A stretch of DNA of 64,000 nucleotides from Spirosomataceae bacterium TFI 002 (lineage in GTDB: Bacteria > Bacteroidota > Bacteroidia > Cytophagales > Spirosomataceae), in NCBI GenBank assembly GCA_900230115.1, contig LT907983.1:1426001-1490000 (forward strand), written 5' to 3'. The translations under genes and the position numbers were made by a program. Below, in pieces: positions 28,570 to 36,915 of the stretch. The first letter of the stretch is position 1; the number at the start of each line of letters is the position of its first letter. Below the pieces are notes generated by a model that worked only from the letters and a program-made list of their open reading frames with translations, was not told the origin of the DNA and did no database searches.

Positions 28570-29160
28570 ATGACTAAATTTGGCATCGTATTAATTCTAA
28601 GTTCAATCATGATTTTACAAACGATAAAAAACATTCTTTCAGACAAAAAAGAGGTATTGCAACATACAAGTTCGATGCAAAGCAAAGGAAGCCTGTACAA
28701 TTTTAAGTTGAAATCCCTTGATGGAAAAGAGATAGACTTAAGTACTTACAAGGGCAAAAAAGTTGTGATCATCAATGTTGCCTCCAAATGCGGATATACC
28801 CCACAATATGCTGACTGGCAACAGTTTCATGAAAATCACGGTGATAAAGTTGCCGTATTAGGTATTCCTGCCAATAATTTCATGCATCAAGAGCCAGGCG
28901 GAAACGAAGAAATAGCTTCTTTTTGCCAAAAGAATTATGGTGTAACTTTCCAAATGTTTGAAAAAGTAGATGTTATTGGAAATACTCAACACCCGATTTT
29001 CCAATGGTTATCCTCAAAAGAACTAAACGGATGGAACGACAAAGCTCCAACATGGAATTTCTGTAAGTATGTAATTAATGAAGAAGGAGCTGTTACACAT
29101 TTCTTTGCTTCTGGAATAAAACCAGAGAGCCCAGAATTCAAAAAAGCAATAGGCATCTAA
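28570..29160 (+). CDS. Glutathione peroxidase family protein
   Basis: A 196-residue thiol peroxidase with an N-terminal hydrophobic segment (signal or anchor). The peroxidatic Cys74 lies in VASKCGYTPQY, and the Trp-Asn pair is present in APTWNFCKYV. In the usual CNQFGxQEP motif this protein has PANNFMHQEPG, so the residue normally Gln of the catalytic tetrad is Asn and the preceding Cys is Ala. It is Cys-type and probably uses thioredoxin-like reductants, as most bacterial members do. menA follows 4 bases downstream. Confidence 0.92.
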   Translation: MTKFGIVLILSSIMILQTIKNILSDKKEVLQHTSSMQSKGSLYNFKLKSLDGKEIDLSTYKGKKVVIINVASKCGYTPQYADWQQFHENHGDKVAVLGIPANNFMHQEPGGNEEIASFCQKNYGVTFQMFEKVDVIGNTQHPIFQWLSSKELNGWNDKAPTWNFCKYVINEEGAVTHFFASGIKPESPEFKKAIGI

Positions 29161-29164
29161 TTAT

Positions 29165-30043
29165 ATGAAAGCTTGGATTTCGGCAGCCAGACCACGAACA
29201 CTCCCCCTTGCACTTGCGTGTATACTTATGGGTTCTTTTTTGGCTGCAAATACTGGAGATTTCAGCTGGAGTATATTTGGATTGGCAATTTTAACTACCA
29301 TACTCCTCCAAGTTCTATCAAACTTTGCAAATGATTACGGTGACACTCAAAATGGAGCAGATAGTCACGAAAGAGTAGGCCCACAAAGAGCAGTACAAAG
29401 TGGCGAAATTACGCCAACACAAATGTGGAAAGCCATTGTTATTACGGCATCTCTTGCTTTCGTTGCTGGCTTAGCCCTTCTTTGGACAAGTTTTGGAAGT
29501 AGCTATTACAAAGAACTCCTTACATTTTTGGCTTTTGGCATTGCGAGTATTTTTGCCGCCTATTTTTATACAGCAGGAAGTAAACCTTACGGCTATGCTG
29601 GCCTTGGCGACATTTCGGTACTTCTATTCTTTGGCTTATTAGGCGTGCTTGGAGTTGCTTTTTTATTTCAAAAGGAATTCCATTTTAGTCAAATTTTACC
29701 GGCACTAAGTTGCGGTTTTTTAGCAACAGGAGTACTTAACCTTAATAACATTAGAGACATTGATTCTGATGAAAAAGCAGGCAAAATCACTATTCCTGTT
29801 AGATTGGGTAGAGTAAAGAGCAAAGTATACCATGTGGTATTGTTGAGCTCTGCAATGATATGTATGCTATTATTTGCAATAGTATATGAAGAGATGTCGC
29901 TTTGGTACCTACTTGCATTTCCATTATTCGTTTTCAATATCATTAAGCTTTATAAACTACCTAACCCAGACCCTCTTCTCAAGCAACTTGCACTAAGCAC
30001 ATTGGTATTTGTGCTGCTTACTGGCTGGTCATTACTCCACTAA
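29165..30043 (+). CDS. menA: 1,4-dihydroxy-2-naphthoate polyprenyltransferase
   Basis: Membrane prenyltransferase attaching the isoprenoid tail in menaquinone synthesis. 292 residues with about eight hydrophobic helices. The two Asp-rich motifs that bind Mg-diphosphate are seen as NFANDYGDTQNGAD and NNIRDIDSDEKAGK, matching the MenA branch of the UbiA family. It starts 4 bases after the peroxidase gene, so the two are co-transcribed; a functional link is not obvious. Confidence 0.93.
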   Translation: MKAWISAARPRTLPLALACILMGSFLAANTGDFSWSIFGLAILTTILLQVLSNFANDYGDTQNGADSHERVGPQRAVQSGEITPTQMWKAIVITASLAFVAGLALLWTSFGSSYYKELLTFLAFGIASIFAAYFYTAGSKPYGYAGLGDISVLLFFGLLGVLGVAFLFQKEFHFSQILPALSCGFLATGVLNLNNIRDIDSDEKAGKITIPVRLGRVKSKVYHVVLLSSAMICMLLFAIVYEEMSLWYLLAFPLFVFNIIKLYKLPNPDPLLKQLALSTLVFVLLTGWSLLH

Positions 30044-30087
30044 ATCAAGATTTTTGATTCAAAATTCATATTTACTAATCGAAAGAG

Positions 30088-30095
30088 TAACTTTG
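30088..30095 (+). promoter_or_regulatory. -7 promoter element before the TPR gene
   Basis: TAACTTTG matches TAnnTTTG exactly, 26 bases before the ATG at 30122. No convincing -33 TTTG is found at the expected distance, so this is a half-match. Confidence 0.4.
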
Positions 30096-30121
30096 CATTT
30101 CTCAATAAATATGAAATTTTG

Positions 30122-31459
30122 ATGAAATTACGATTCCTAATAACTTTAATGTTGCTCGCATTTGCAGCACAAGCACAGCAAACTGCAGCCGATTTTTTTG
30201 AACAAGGCGTAAACAAAAGTAAATCTGGTGATTATATAGGTGCCCTTACAGCATTTAGCACAGCGATTACCATGAACCCTGAGAACTCCCAAAGTTACTT
30301 CAATAGAGGTCTTGCCAAACAAGCATTGAAAGATCATAGAGGAGCAATTTCAGACTTTTCAAAAACCATAAGCCTTAGCCCTCGTGAATCTCTTGCGTTT
30401 TTGTACAGAGGAATGAGCCATGGCCAGCAAGAAGATCACCAAGCTGCTCTTCAAGATTTTAATAGAACAATCGAAATAGATGCCGATGACTCTTATGCAT
30501 ACCTTCAAAGAGGTTTTACCAATGCAAAACTAGAGTATTACGCCAAAGCGATTACTGACTTCAACAAAGTAGTGGAGCTAAGTTCCTCACAATCCTCTAA
30601 GTATCAAGCATTTTACAGTAGAGCTTTGTGCAAATCAAAACTTAATGATCACAGAGGAAGCATTAGTGATTTTAGTAAATCAATAGAAATTAACCCAAAA
30701 CGCTCTCAAACATTTTCGGGACGTGGTTACAGTTATTTACAAATAGGTGACTTCTCATCAGCAATTGCAGATTACGACGAATCTATCAAACTAGACCCTC
30801 AAGACAGCGATTCTTTTTATAATCGTGGATTTGCAAAAGCTAAGAGTGGAGATTACGTAGGTGGAAAAACCGATTTTGATAAAGCACTTTCGCTTAATCC
30901 TCAAAACATACAAGCTTATTATGCAAGAGGATTTTGTAATGCAAAACTCAATAATCAAAGAGGAGCAATTCAAGACCTCGACAAAGCGATCGAGATCAAC
31001 AATGTAAATCTAGACTCTAAAGTATATTACGCACCCAGCATGCCACAAAAATCATTGGATATGTTGAGAGCAGTAGTAAGTGAAGATGTTACCATTAAAG
31101 ATTTCAGCGAGAATAGATCAGAAGCGTTTTATGCCCGTGGTTATGCAAACCTAAAGTCTGGTGATGCTAAAGATGCCATAGCTGACTTTAATAAAGCCAT
31201 TGTTCTCAATCCTACTCTTGCCGAAGCTCACTTTGGAAGAGGAATGGTAAACTCGGCAAATGGACTTCAAAAAGAAGCTTTGGTAGACATGACAAATGCC
31301 ATTGACCTTAAAAACAACATGTACAAAGAAGCATTCTACGTGAGAGGAATTATCAAACTAGCTCTTGGCGATCGTAATGGCGGTTGTCTTGACCTCAGCA
31401 AGTCAGGCGAACAAGGATTCACTGGTGCTTACGATGTGATTAAGAATCACTGTAACTAA
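30122..31459 (+). CDS. Exported tetratricopeptide-repeat protein
   Basis: About 445 residues, signal peptide ending AQAQQ, then roughly ten consecutive TPR units of 34-36 residues with the W/L-G-Y-A-F-A-P pattern (for example AFSTAITMNPENSQSYFNRG, DYDESIKLDPQDSDSFYNRG, DFNKAIVLNPTLAEAHFGRG). I choose ATG 30122 over a TTG one codon earlier. TPR arrays act as protein-binding scaffolds; this one would work in the periplasm. A strong terminator follows. No partner can be named from context. Confidence 0.9.
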   Translation: MKLRFLITLMLLAFAAQAQQTAADFFEQGVNKSKSGDYIGALTAFSTAITMNPENSQSYFNRGLAKQALKDHRGAISDFSKTISLSPRESLAFLYRGMSHGQQEDHQAALQDFNRTIEIDADDSYAYLQRGFTNAKLEYYAKAITDFNKVVELSSSQSSKYQAFYSRALCKSKLNDHRGSISDFSKSIEINPKRSQTFSGRGYSYLQIGDFSSAIADYDESIKLDPQDSDSFYNRGFAKAKSGDYVGGKTDFDKALSLNPQNIQAYYARGFCNAKLNNQRGAIQDLDKAIEINNVNLDSKVYYAPSMPQKSLDMLRAVVSEDVTIKDFSENRSEAFYARGYANLKSGDAKDAIADFNKAIVLNPTLAEAHFGRGMVNSANGLQKEALVDMTNAIDLKNNMYKEAFYVRGIIKLALGDRNGGCLDLSKSGEQGFTGAYDVIKNHCN

Positions 31460-31481
31460 GAATATCTTTCTTTAAAATACT

Positions 31482-31518
31482 AAACCACGATTTCAGAGAT
31501 GAGTTCGTGGTTTTTTTT
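31482..31518 (+). terminator. Intrinsic terminator after the TPR gene
   Basis: AAACCACGA (31482-31490) pairs perfectly with TCGTGGTTT (31505-31513) and is followed by five more T. It lies 22 bases after the stop codon. Confidence 0.88.
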
Positions 31519-31540
31519 ATGCTAAAAAGTACGAAATGTA

Positions 31541-32383
31541 TTCGCCACAAAGACTCTAAACTTCGACAAAGCTCAGCTCAAGAGGCACGAAGTTTCAACT
31601 GAAATAAATACACTACAACTCTTCAGCTTTCTCAACTATACCAAAGACAGCTTCGACAACATTAACATTTATAGCGAAATCCGCGTGTATGGAAGCTCAG
31701 CTACCTCCTGAAATATTACACAGATGACTGAGCTTCGATACATACTAATGATAGAATTAAAAGACAATGTCGTCGAAGGCAGTAATGTAGCTTCGACCAC
31801 GTTTATATTTAAAGAAAAATCCGCGTGTATGGAAAATCAGCTACCTCCTGAAATATTACACAGCTGACTGAGCTTCGATACATACTAATGATATAATTAA
31901 AAGACAATGTCGTCGAAGGCAGTAATGTAGCCTCGACCACGTTTATATTTAAAGAAAAATCCGCGTGGATGGAAAATCAGCTACCTCCTGAAATATTACA
32001 CAGCTGACTGAGCTTCGTTACATACTAATGATATAATTAAAAGACAATGTCGTCGAAGGCAGTAATGTAGCTTCGACCACGTTTATATATAAAGAAAAAT
32101 TCTCGTGGATGGAAGCTCAGCTACCTCCTGAAATATTACACAGCTGACTGAGCTTCGATACATACTAATGATATAATTAAAAGACAATGTCGTCGAAGGC
32201 AGTAATGTAGCTTCGACCACGTTTATATTTAAAGAAAAATTCTCGTGGATGGAAGCTCACTAACCCTCTTTAATATTAGGCAAAACGCTCATCGGTGGCT
32301 GAGCTTCTAGACACTCAAATAATATAATTATATAAAAGTATCGTCGAAGGCACTAATGCAACTTTAAGACAACGTCGTCGAAG
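31541..32383. repeat. Tandem array of 140-bp units
   Basis: Four near-identical 140-bp units start at 31681, 31821, 31961 and 32101. A diverged unit starts at 32241, and a degenerate one precedes them at about 31541. Each unit has GAAGCTCAG...CTGAGCTTC (9-bp inverted repeat, mutated to AAAATCAG in units 2 and 3) and GTCGAAG...CTTCGAC (7-bp inverted repeat, 12-nt loop). The period is not a multiple of three and no long frame crosses the array, so it is not coding. A last partial unit (32366-32383) overlaps the stop codon of the S24 repressor gene. The array fills the whole 0.85-kb gap after the TPR terminator. Confidence 0.9.
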
Positions 32384-33137
32384 TCAACCGCATATTAGCA
32401 AGGTTGGTTTGAATATCCTGAATGGCGGTATAAATCAAATCTGTCACTTGACTGTCGCTTGGGTTGATGCTGCATACAAAATGCCACACTTCAAAAATGT
32501 CTTCTGCTCTAATATGGTAAGGCAAATAGGCCTTATTATCAGAGTGAAATTGTATAGTGCCATCGGACTCCATGGTGTTATATAATCTCTTGTAAACCAA
32601 GCCCTCGTTTTGGGTTAATACCACATAAGTATCCCCATCTTTTATATCCTTGAGGTCTTCTACGTATTTACCTATTACGTAAGCACCAGTTTCTAACGGA
32701 GGCATGGAGTCACCTTTGATAGGAAACCCACGGTACTTGCCATGTACAGCATAAGGCAAGGAGATACGGGGCAATTCTTCTATAAATGTCTCGTCACTAT
32801 AACCCGTAAGGTAACCTGCCGAAGCTTTGAGCGGAACTAGCTCCACCAAGTCATTACTGTCTTGATCTACCATGACAGGGAAAAGGATGCGATTCCCGCC
32901 TATTTTTAGCAAATCTCGCAAGTCTTGAACTTTGGTAAGATCAATCTTTACGAGTGAATCTATGGAGAGAGAGAAATAATCTGAAAGGGTAATGAGCATC
33001 TCTATAGGAGGTGCCGCACGGTGCTCTTCCCATGAACTCAACCTAGAGCGTGTGATACCCAGCTGCTCAGCCATTCCTTCTTGTGAAATACCCTTTAAAT
33101 GTCTTAAATGGGCGATGTTCTTACAGATTTTTCTCAT
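32364..33137 (-). CDS. XRE-type transcriptional repressor with S24 (LexA-like) autopeptidase domain
   Basis: A 257-residue regulator from ATG 33137; a longer frame to 33221 adds a hydrophobic segment unlike this family. The N-terminal helix-turn-helix is MRKICKNIAHLRHLKGISQE onward with GITRSRLSSWEEHR. The C-terminal S24 domain shows the Ala107-Gly108 cleavage site, Ser144 in KGDSMPP and Lys183 in VYKRL, all needed for self-cleavage as in CI and LexA repressors. The last residues (TSTTLS) are encoded by a unit of the adjacent 140-bp array. It is divergent from a 55-aa gene 251 bases away, a layout like a repressor facing its target. Confidence 0.88.
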   Translation of the reverse strand: MRKICKNIAHLRHLKGISQEGMAEQLGITRSRLSSWEEHRAAPPIEMLITLSDYFSLSIDSLVKIDLTKVQDLRDLLKIGGNRILFPVMVDQDSNDLVELVPLKASAGYLTGYSDETFIEELPRISLPYAVHGKYRGFPIKGDSMPPLETGAYVIGKYVEDLKDIKDGDTYVVLTQNEGLVYKRLYNTMESDGTIQFHSDNKAYLPYHIRAEDIFEVWHFVCSINPSDSQVTDLIYTAIQDIQTNLANMRLTSTTLS

Positions 33138-33388
33138 TGCTAAAATATTTAGAACAAAGTAGCTAAGAATAATTGCAATAGCCAAGGGAAAAGAAAAATT
33201 GATAAGATTTTGAGCAATCAATTTTCACGACAGAATAGCTCTTCAAGTTTTCGCAAAAAATGACTTGCTAATATTTATGGCAAGATTCTGCTAAATTTAT
33301 ATGCATCTTTGTTTCATCAATCGTACGTAGCTAAGCATCACATTAGCAGTCGGTTCTAATAATTACAAAAACTTAAAGCGAAAATAAC

Positions 33389-33556
33389 ATGGTAGCAAGA
33401 GCACAAAAACCAAACAGTCAGCGAGTATTTGTTCCTATTATCCCATTGAACAGCAGAGCTGGTTCTATCAAAGAAAAAGAGGATACCTTAGCAGTAATGA
33501 CCGCCAAGAACCCTCTTCTAAATGACCTTATAAGTATCTTCGATTTTCAAGCTTAA
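33389..33556 (+). CDS. 55-aa basic protein of unknown function
   Basis: ATG 33389 to TAA 33554-33556 gives 55 residues: a basic N-terminus (MVARAQKPNSQR), a VFVPIIPLNSRAG stretch, and an acidic-to-hydrophobic end (LLNDLISIFDFQA). I do not recognise a family. It faces the S24 repressor gene and its stop directly abuts the stop of the convergent amn gene. A near match to the -7 box (CATCTTTG, 33304-33311) lies about 80 bases upstream. The regular codon pattern, the length of uninterrupted frame in AT-rich DNA and the flush gene spacing support a real gene; the function may be linked to the repressor. Confidence 0.6.
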   Translation: MVARAQKPNSQRVFVPIIPLNSRAGSIKEKEDTLAVMTAKNPLLNDLISIFDFQA

Positions 33557-34330
33557 TTACTCGAAACGCAGGTGCTTCACCGACTTACCAGAGTTGGCAA
33601 GTTCATTGAGTGAGTCTATTCCTATCTCAAGATGCTTTTCAACAAAGTTGTTGGTGACTTTCTTATCACTCTCTTCGGTTTTGACTCCGTCTGGCTCCAT
33701 AGGATTGTCCGACACTAGCAGCAATGCTCCGTGTGGAATGGAGTTTACAAAACCAACTATGAAAATGGTTGCCGTTTCCATGTCTATTCCTAGAGCTCTT
33801 ATCTCTTTGAGATATTCCTTAAACTCCATGTCGTGTTCCCATACTCTGCGATTAGTAGTATAAACCGTTCCAGTCCAATAGTCCATGTCATGCTTGATGA
33901 TCATCTCAGAAACTGATCGCTGCAATCTAAAAGATGGCAAAGCTGGAATCTCAGGAAGACAATAGTCATTACTAGTTCCCTCGCCTCTAATAGCAGCTAT
34001 AGGTAATATAAAATCACCCAATGCTGTGATTTTTTTCAAACCTCCACATTTTCCCAAAAACAACACGGCCGCAGGCGAAACCGCAGATAACAAATCCATC
34101 ACAGTAGCCGCCATTGCACTACCCATTCCAAAGTTGATAATCGTAATGTTGCCATGAGATGCAGTCTGCATTGCACGGTCTTTCCCTTTGACCTCTACGC
34201 CAAATTTGTCGGCAAACATTTGAACATAGTTACTGAAGTTTGTCAATAATATATACTCATTAAAATCCTCAAGGGCAGTGCCCGTGTAGCGAGGAAGCCA
34301 GTTTTTTACGATTTCTTCTTTATTATCCAT
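33557..34330 (-). CDS. amn: AMP nucleosidase, short type
   Basis: Cleaves AMP to adenine and ribose-5-phosphate, adjusting the adenylate pool. 257 residues, the short Bacteroidota form lacking the extra N-terminal domain of the enterobacterial enzyme. Nucleoside-phosphorylase-fold motifs are visible: TIINFGMGSAMAATVMDLL, VLFLGKCGGLKK, IDMETATIF with the base-binding Met-Glu, and LLLVSDNPMEPDGVKT. It is convergent and flush with the 55-aa gene. The plus-strand gene at 34356 starts 26 bases from its start codon, so promoters of the two must overlap. Confidence 0.92.
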   Translation of the reverse strand: MDNKEEIVKNWLPRYTGTALEDFNEYILLTNFSNYVQMFADKFGVEVKGKDRAMQTASHGNITIINFGMGSAMAATVMDLLSAVSPAAVLFLGKCGGLKKITALGDFILPIAAIRGEGTSNDYCLPEIPALPSFRLQRSVSEMIIKHDMDYWTGTVYTTNRRVWEHDMEFKEYLKEIRALGIDMETATIFIVGFVNSIPHGALLLVSDNPMEPDGVKTEESDKKVTNNFVEKHLEIGIDSLNELANSGKSVKHLRFE

Positions 34331-34355
34331 GGATAGTTTTTATGTTTGATGTTCA

Positions 34356-34808
34356 ATGATGCCAGTTCTAAATCTCCCAGCATTTGATCACAAAATTACC
34401 GAAATAGAGGGCAAATCCGCTATATACGATATCATTCGCCGAAAAAATATTATTCTTACTCCCGAAGAATGGGTCCGACAACACATGCTCAACCTACTTA
34501 TAACACACTTAGGCTACTCCAAAAGCCTCATGAAAGTAGAAAGTGGACTTAAGTACGACAGACTAGACAAGCGGTCAGATATTTTGATTTACGATAGAAA
34601 AGGTAAGCCTTTTTTGTTAGTGGAGTGCAAAGCTCCTGAGGTCAAAATTGACAAAAGGGCTGTTGCTCAGGCTACTATTTATAATAAAACGCTTCAAGCA
34701 CCTTATGTTGCTTTAAGCAATGGAATCAACACTTTTTGCTTTCAAGTTGATTGGAAAACTGGAGAAACAGTGCAGCTGAAGAGTTTGCCTAGTCCTATTA
34801 ATTCTTAG
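34356..34808 (+). CDS. Standalone HsdR N-terminal-like nuclease domain protein
   Basis: A 150-residue single-domain protein similar to the N-terminal domain of type I restriction R subunits (HSDR_N_2). A PD-(D/E)xK core is visible: Asp75 in RSDILIYDR, then Glu90-x-Lys92 in LLVECKAPE, with Glu37/38 in LTPEEWVRQH. No hsdM, hsdS or helicase gene is near, so it is not an R-M system here; such lone copies are common housekeeping-like genes in Bacteroidota with unknown role. It begins the accessory stretch that runs to about 37.0 kb. Confidence 0.8.
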   Translation: MMPVLNLPAFDHKITEIEGKSAIYDIIRRKNIILTPEEWVRQHMLNLLITHLGYSKSLMKVESGLKYDRLDKRSDILIYDRKGKPFLLVECKAPEVKIDKRAVAQATIYNKTLQAPYVALSNGINTFCFQVDWKTGETVQLKSLPSPINS

Positions 34809-34834
34809 AAGGTAGAGAAGATTATTAAAATATC

Positions 34835-35041
34835 ATGACGAAAAATATCAAATCAATCAAAACTGAAGAAGAATACGAGGCTGCATTAAAGCTCATGGAT
34901 AAAATATTTGATGCCAAGCCAAACACACCCGAAGGTGATGCACTTGAACTTCTAGCTCTGGTTATTGGCGATTATGAAAGTAAGCATTACAAAATTGAAG
35001 ACCTAAAATTGAAAAATGAAAACTTGATTACACGTTTGTGA
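34835..35041 (+). pseudogene. HigA-like antitoxin fragment (N-terminal part only)
   Basis: 68 residues matching the N-terminal segment of HigA-family antitoxins (IKTEEEYEAALKLMDKIFD, then AKPNTPEGDALELLALVIGD, ending DYESKHYKI). Full-length relatives continue with an XRE helix-turn-helix of about 55 residues; here the frame stops at TGA 35039-35041. The next bases in a shifted frame begin VKPKNIRS, reminiscent of the normal continuation, but soon lose similarity, so the gene appears frameshifted and decayed. No HigB toxin gene is adjacent. It could still make a short protein, though without a DNA-binding domain. Confidence 0.65.
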
Positions 35042-35269
35042 AGTAAAGCCCAAAAACATAAGGTCGTTTTTTACTGAGACAACGAGCTCGAGTATGAAAT
35101 TGACTATCGTCTGTTCAGTGAGAATGAGGCAACTATTTAAGTACAAACCGATGTCGCAAAACCTGAAATAAAATCTAGCGTAAGGCGGATGCACTAACAT
35201 GAAAACTTTATCTCTTAAATACTATTCTCACATATAGCTGAAAAGCAATTTGTTACAAATTATATATAC

Positions 35270-35605
35270 ATGAAAATATACAAGATTACAACAGATGCAA
35301 ATATGGTATAATTAGTGCAACCTTGCGATCATTCAAAAATACACTTGAAATGGTATAACCGCGATCGAGAATCTAGAGACAGTGTTGGTTTTCCATATAG
35401 TTTCGCCGCCATGGGATTTGTAAATTTTGCAAGATTCAAAGGAATAAAAATAGAATTAGAAAGCCCAAACATCCATCCTGATTTAATTAAAGAACTACCA
35501 AAAGACTTTGTTTACGAGGGTATTCCAGAAGTTTATGAGGCAATCCAAATTGCTGAGAATAAGAACAACGGAATCATTGGTAAATTTAAAAACTTATTTA
35601 AATAA
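35270..35605 (+). pseudogene. Small gene interrupted by an in-frame stop
   Basis: ATG 35270 opens MKIYKITTDANMV and then meets TAA at 35309-35311. The same frame continues for 97 more codons (LVQPCDHSKIHLKW to GKFKNLFK at 35605). A single base change TAA to TAT would restore a 111-residue protein. Alternatively the real start is GTG 35315. I cannot name the family; the size, acidity and surroundings are like immunity or antitoxin-type small proteins, which is only a guess. The region before it (35042-35269) shows no gene. Confidence 0.5.
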
Positions 35606-35637
35606 ATGCACAAAACACTTTACTCTGATACAAAGCA

Positions 35638-35832
35638 ATGACATTAAGATTGAGTTTTCGGATACTTCTTTTTGTGTTACTTGGAACATCTGCCACAGCC
35701 CAAAAGCTCGTAGTCCAAGATTCCATTCCTCTTATTCAAGTACATCAAGATGCTTTGGATCAAAAGAAACTATTGCCGGGCAACAAGGTGTTTTGGGCTG
35801 GCTTTATGAGATTATTGCCAGTGCAATTTTAG
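35638..35832 (+). pseudogene. Truncated exported protein (5' remnant A)
   Basis: 64 residues with a clear signal peptide (LRLSFRILLFVLLGTSATAQ) and a short mature part that stops after a poor C-terminus. In another frame the same DNA reads GVLGWLYEIIASAILVDIIL, a membrane-like stretch that may be the true continuation after a frameshift. A 27-bp segment covering the cleavage site (35686-35712) recurs with one mismatch at 36958-36984 in a second remnant. It looks like a broken gene rather than a working small protein. Confidence 0.45.
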
Positions 35833-35868
35833 TGGATATAATTTTAGAACAATTAAAAAACTCATCAA

Positions 35869-36876
35869 ATGGTAGTTCTTGATAACTTTTATCATATCAA
35901 TTCAAAAGTTCCACCTTCAAATAATTTCATCATTTCTAATTCTATTAAAAAGGAATTAAAACGCTGCTTAAAGACTGAACTAGAAAGACAGTTTGAGGAT
36001 AAACTTAATCTTAAAAAGGTTATTTTCCAATTTGAAACTAACAAGAAAACGAATATTCATAACACTAAAAAAGAAGACTATTTTCTTAAAGAATCAACAC
36101 ACAAACACAATGAATCCTTTACAAATGGCTTTATTTTATATTACAATTCTCATTCTTACACTCCAAAACTTTTTATTGAAAATCTAAATGCAGATTGGCC
36201 TATAATAGATCCTACAAATGATGTAAAACCAAACTCTCTTAAGATGAGACTTGAGTTTTCAGATAGTGATATAGAAAGCTTAAAGGACTTTGCGGTAAAA
36301 GAAGAGACTTTAAAAAGAGGAGAAAGGGTAGATGGTATGAGATTCGAAATTAGGGTCAAAAACTTAAACGTAGATTGTGAATTCCGAATCTTTTTAGAAA
36401 ACGAAAATCTTAAAAATAATATTTTTACACACTTTTTTCAAAATATCATTGAGGAGTACAATACCATCTCTGAAAACCATTCTCATGTCTTATTTGCCCA
36501 AAAATCAGATACTAAAATTTATGCTAAGAAGACTTTTGATAGAGAAGCGATTACCAATTACTTTAAATTGGTTTATATGTATGATGTTTTCAAAGAAACG
36601 GATAAAATTGAAGATATAAAAAAGGATATCGACAATTCAGTAGAATTAGCAAGGCTTGAAATTGAAAAGCATAATATAAAAGCCGAACAAAAGCCTGAAG
36701 ACACTTATGTACAACCAACTGGCTTAATACATAATTTTAGCATAAAAAACACCCAAGATTCAACAATCACTATTAAGGTTGACCTAGGTAGCTCCAGCCA
36801 TGGCTTTGAATATATTTTAAAGAAGCTAGATGAAAGCGATTTTCCAATCAGTAAGGTGGAAATTAAGGGCTTTTAG
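35869..36876 (+). CDS. Hypothetical protein, 335 aa
   Basis: No family recognised. No signal peptide or membrane segment. It is Lys- and Asn-rich and highly charged, with a predicted mix of strands and helices: a helical charged stretch near KEETLKRGERVDGMRFEIRV, a central ELARLEIEKHNIKAEQ helix after KIEDIKKDIDNSV, and a C-terminal ferredoxin-like looking ITIKVDLGSSSHGFEYIL...ISKVEIKGF. Very AT-rich codons, unlike the neighbouring metabolic genes, suggest horizontal acquisition. It is bracketed by two remnants sharing a 27-bp direct repeat. A cytoplasmic effector or defence-related role is conceivable but unsupported. Confidence 0.6.
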   Translation: MVVLDNFYHINSKVPPSNNFIISNSIKKELKRCLKTELERQFEDKLNLKKVIFQFETNKKTNIHNTKKEDYFLKESTHKHNESFTNGFILYYNSHSYTPKLFIENLNADWPIIDPTNDVKPNSLKMRLEFSDSDIESLKDFAVKEETLKRGERVDGMRFEIRVKNLNVDCEFRIFLENENLKNNIFTHFFQNIIEEYNTISENHSHVLFAQKSDTKIYAKKTFDREAITNYFKLVYMYDVFKETDKIEDIKKDIDNSVELARLEIEKHNIKAEQKPEDTYVQPTGLIHNFSIKNTQDSTITIKVDLGSSSHGFEYILKKLDESDFPISKVEIKGF

Positions 36877-36915
36877 AAAAGTTTCTAATTTGTAAAATTT
36901 AATATTAATACGTTT

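Noticed and set aside
31541-32383. CRISPR array
   Set aside because: Units are contiguous 140-bp repeats without unique spacers, and no cas gene is present; the direct repeats are far longer than CRISPR repeats.
34356-34808. Type I restriction-modification system
   Set aside because: Only the HsdR N-terminal-like domain is present; there is no helicase part, hsdM or hsdS.
32364-35605. Prophage, from the S24 repressor and small genes
   Set aside because: No integrase, capsid, terminase or tail genes and no attachment-site pair; amn, a housekeeping gene, lies inside the stretch.
34835-35605. Intact HigBA toxin-antitoxin module
   Set aside because: The antitoxin lacks its helix-turn-helix and no HigB-like toxin frame is adjacent.
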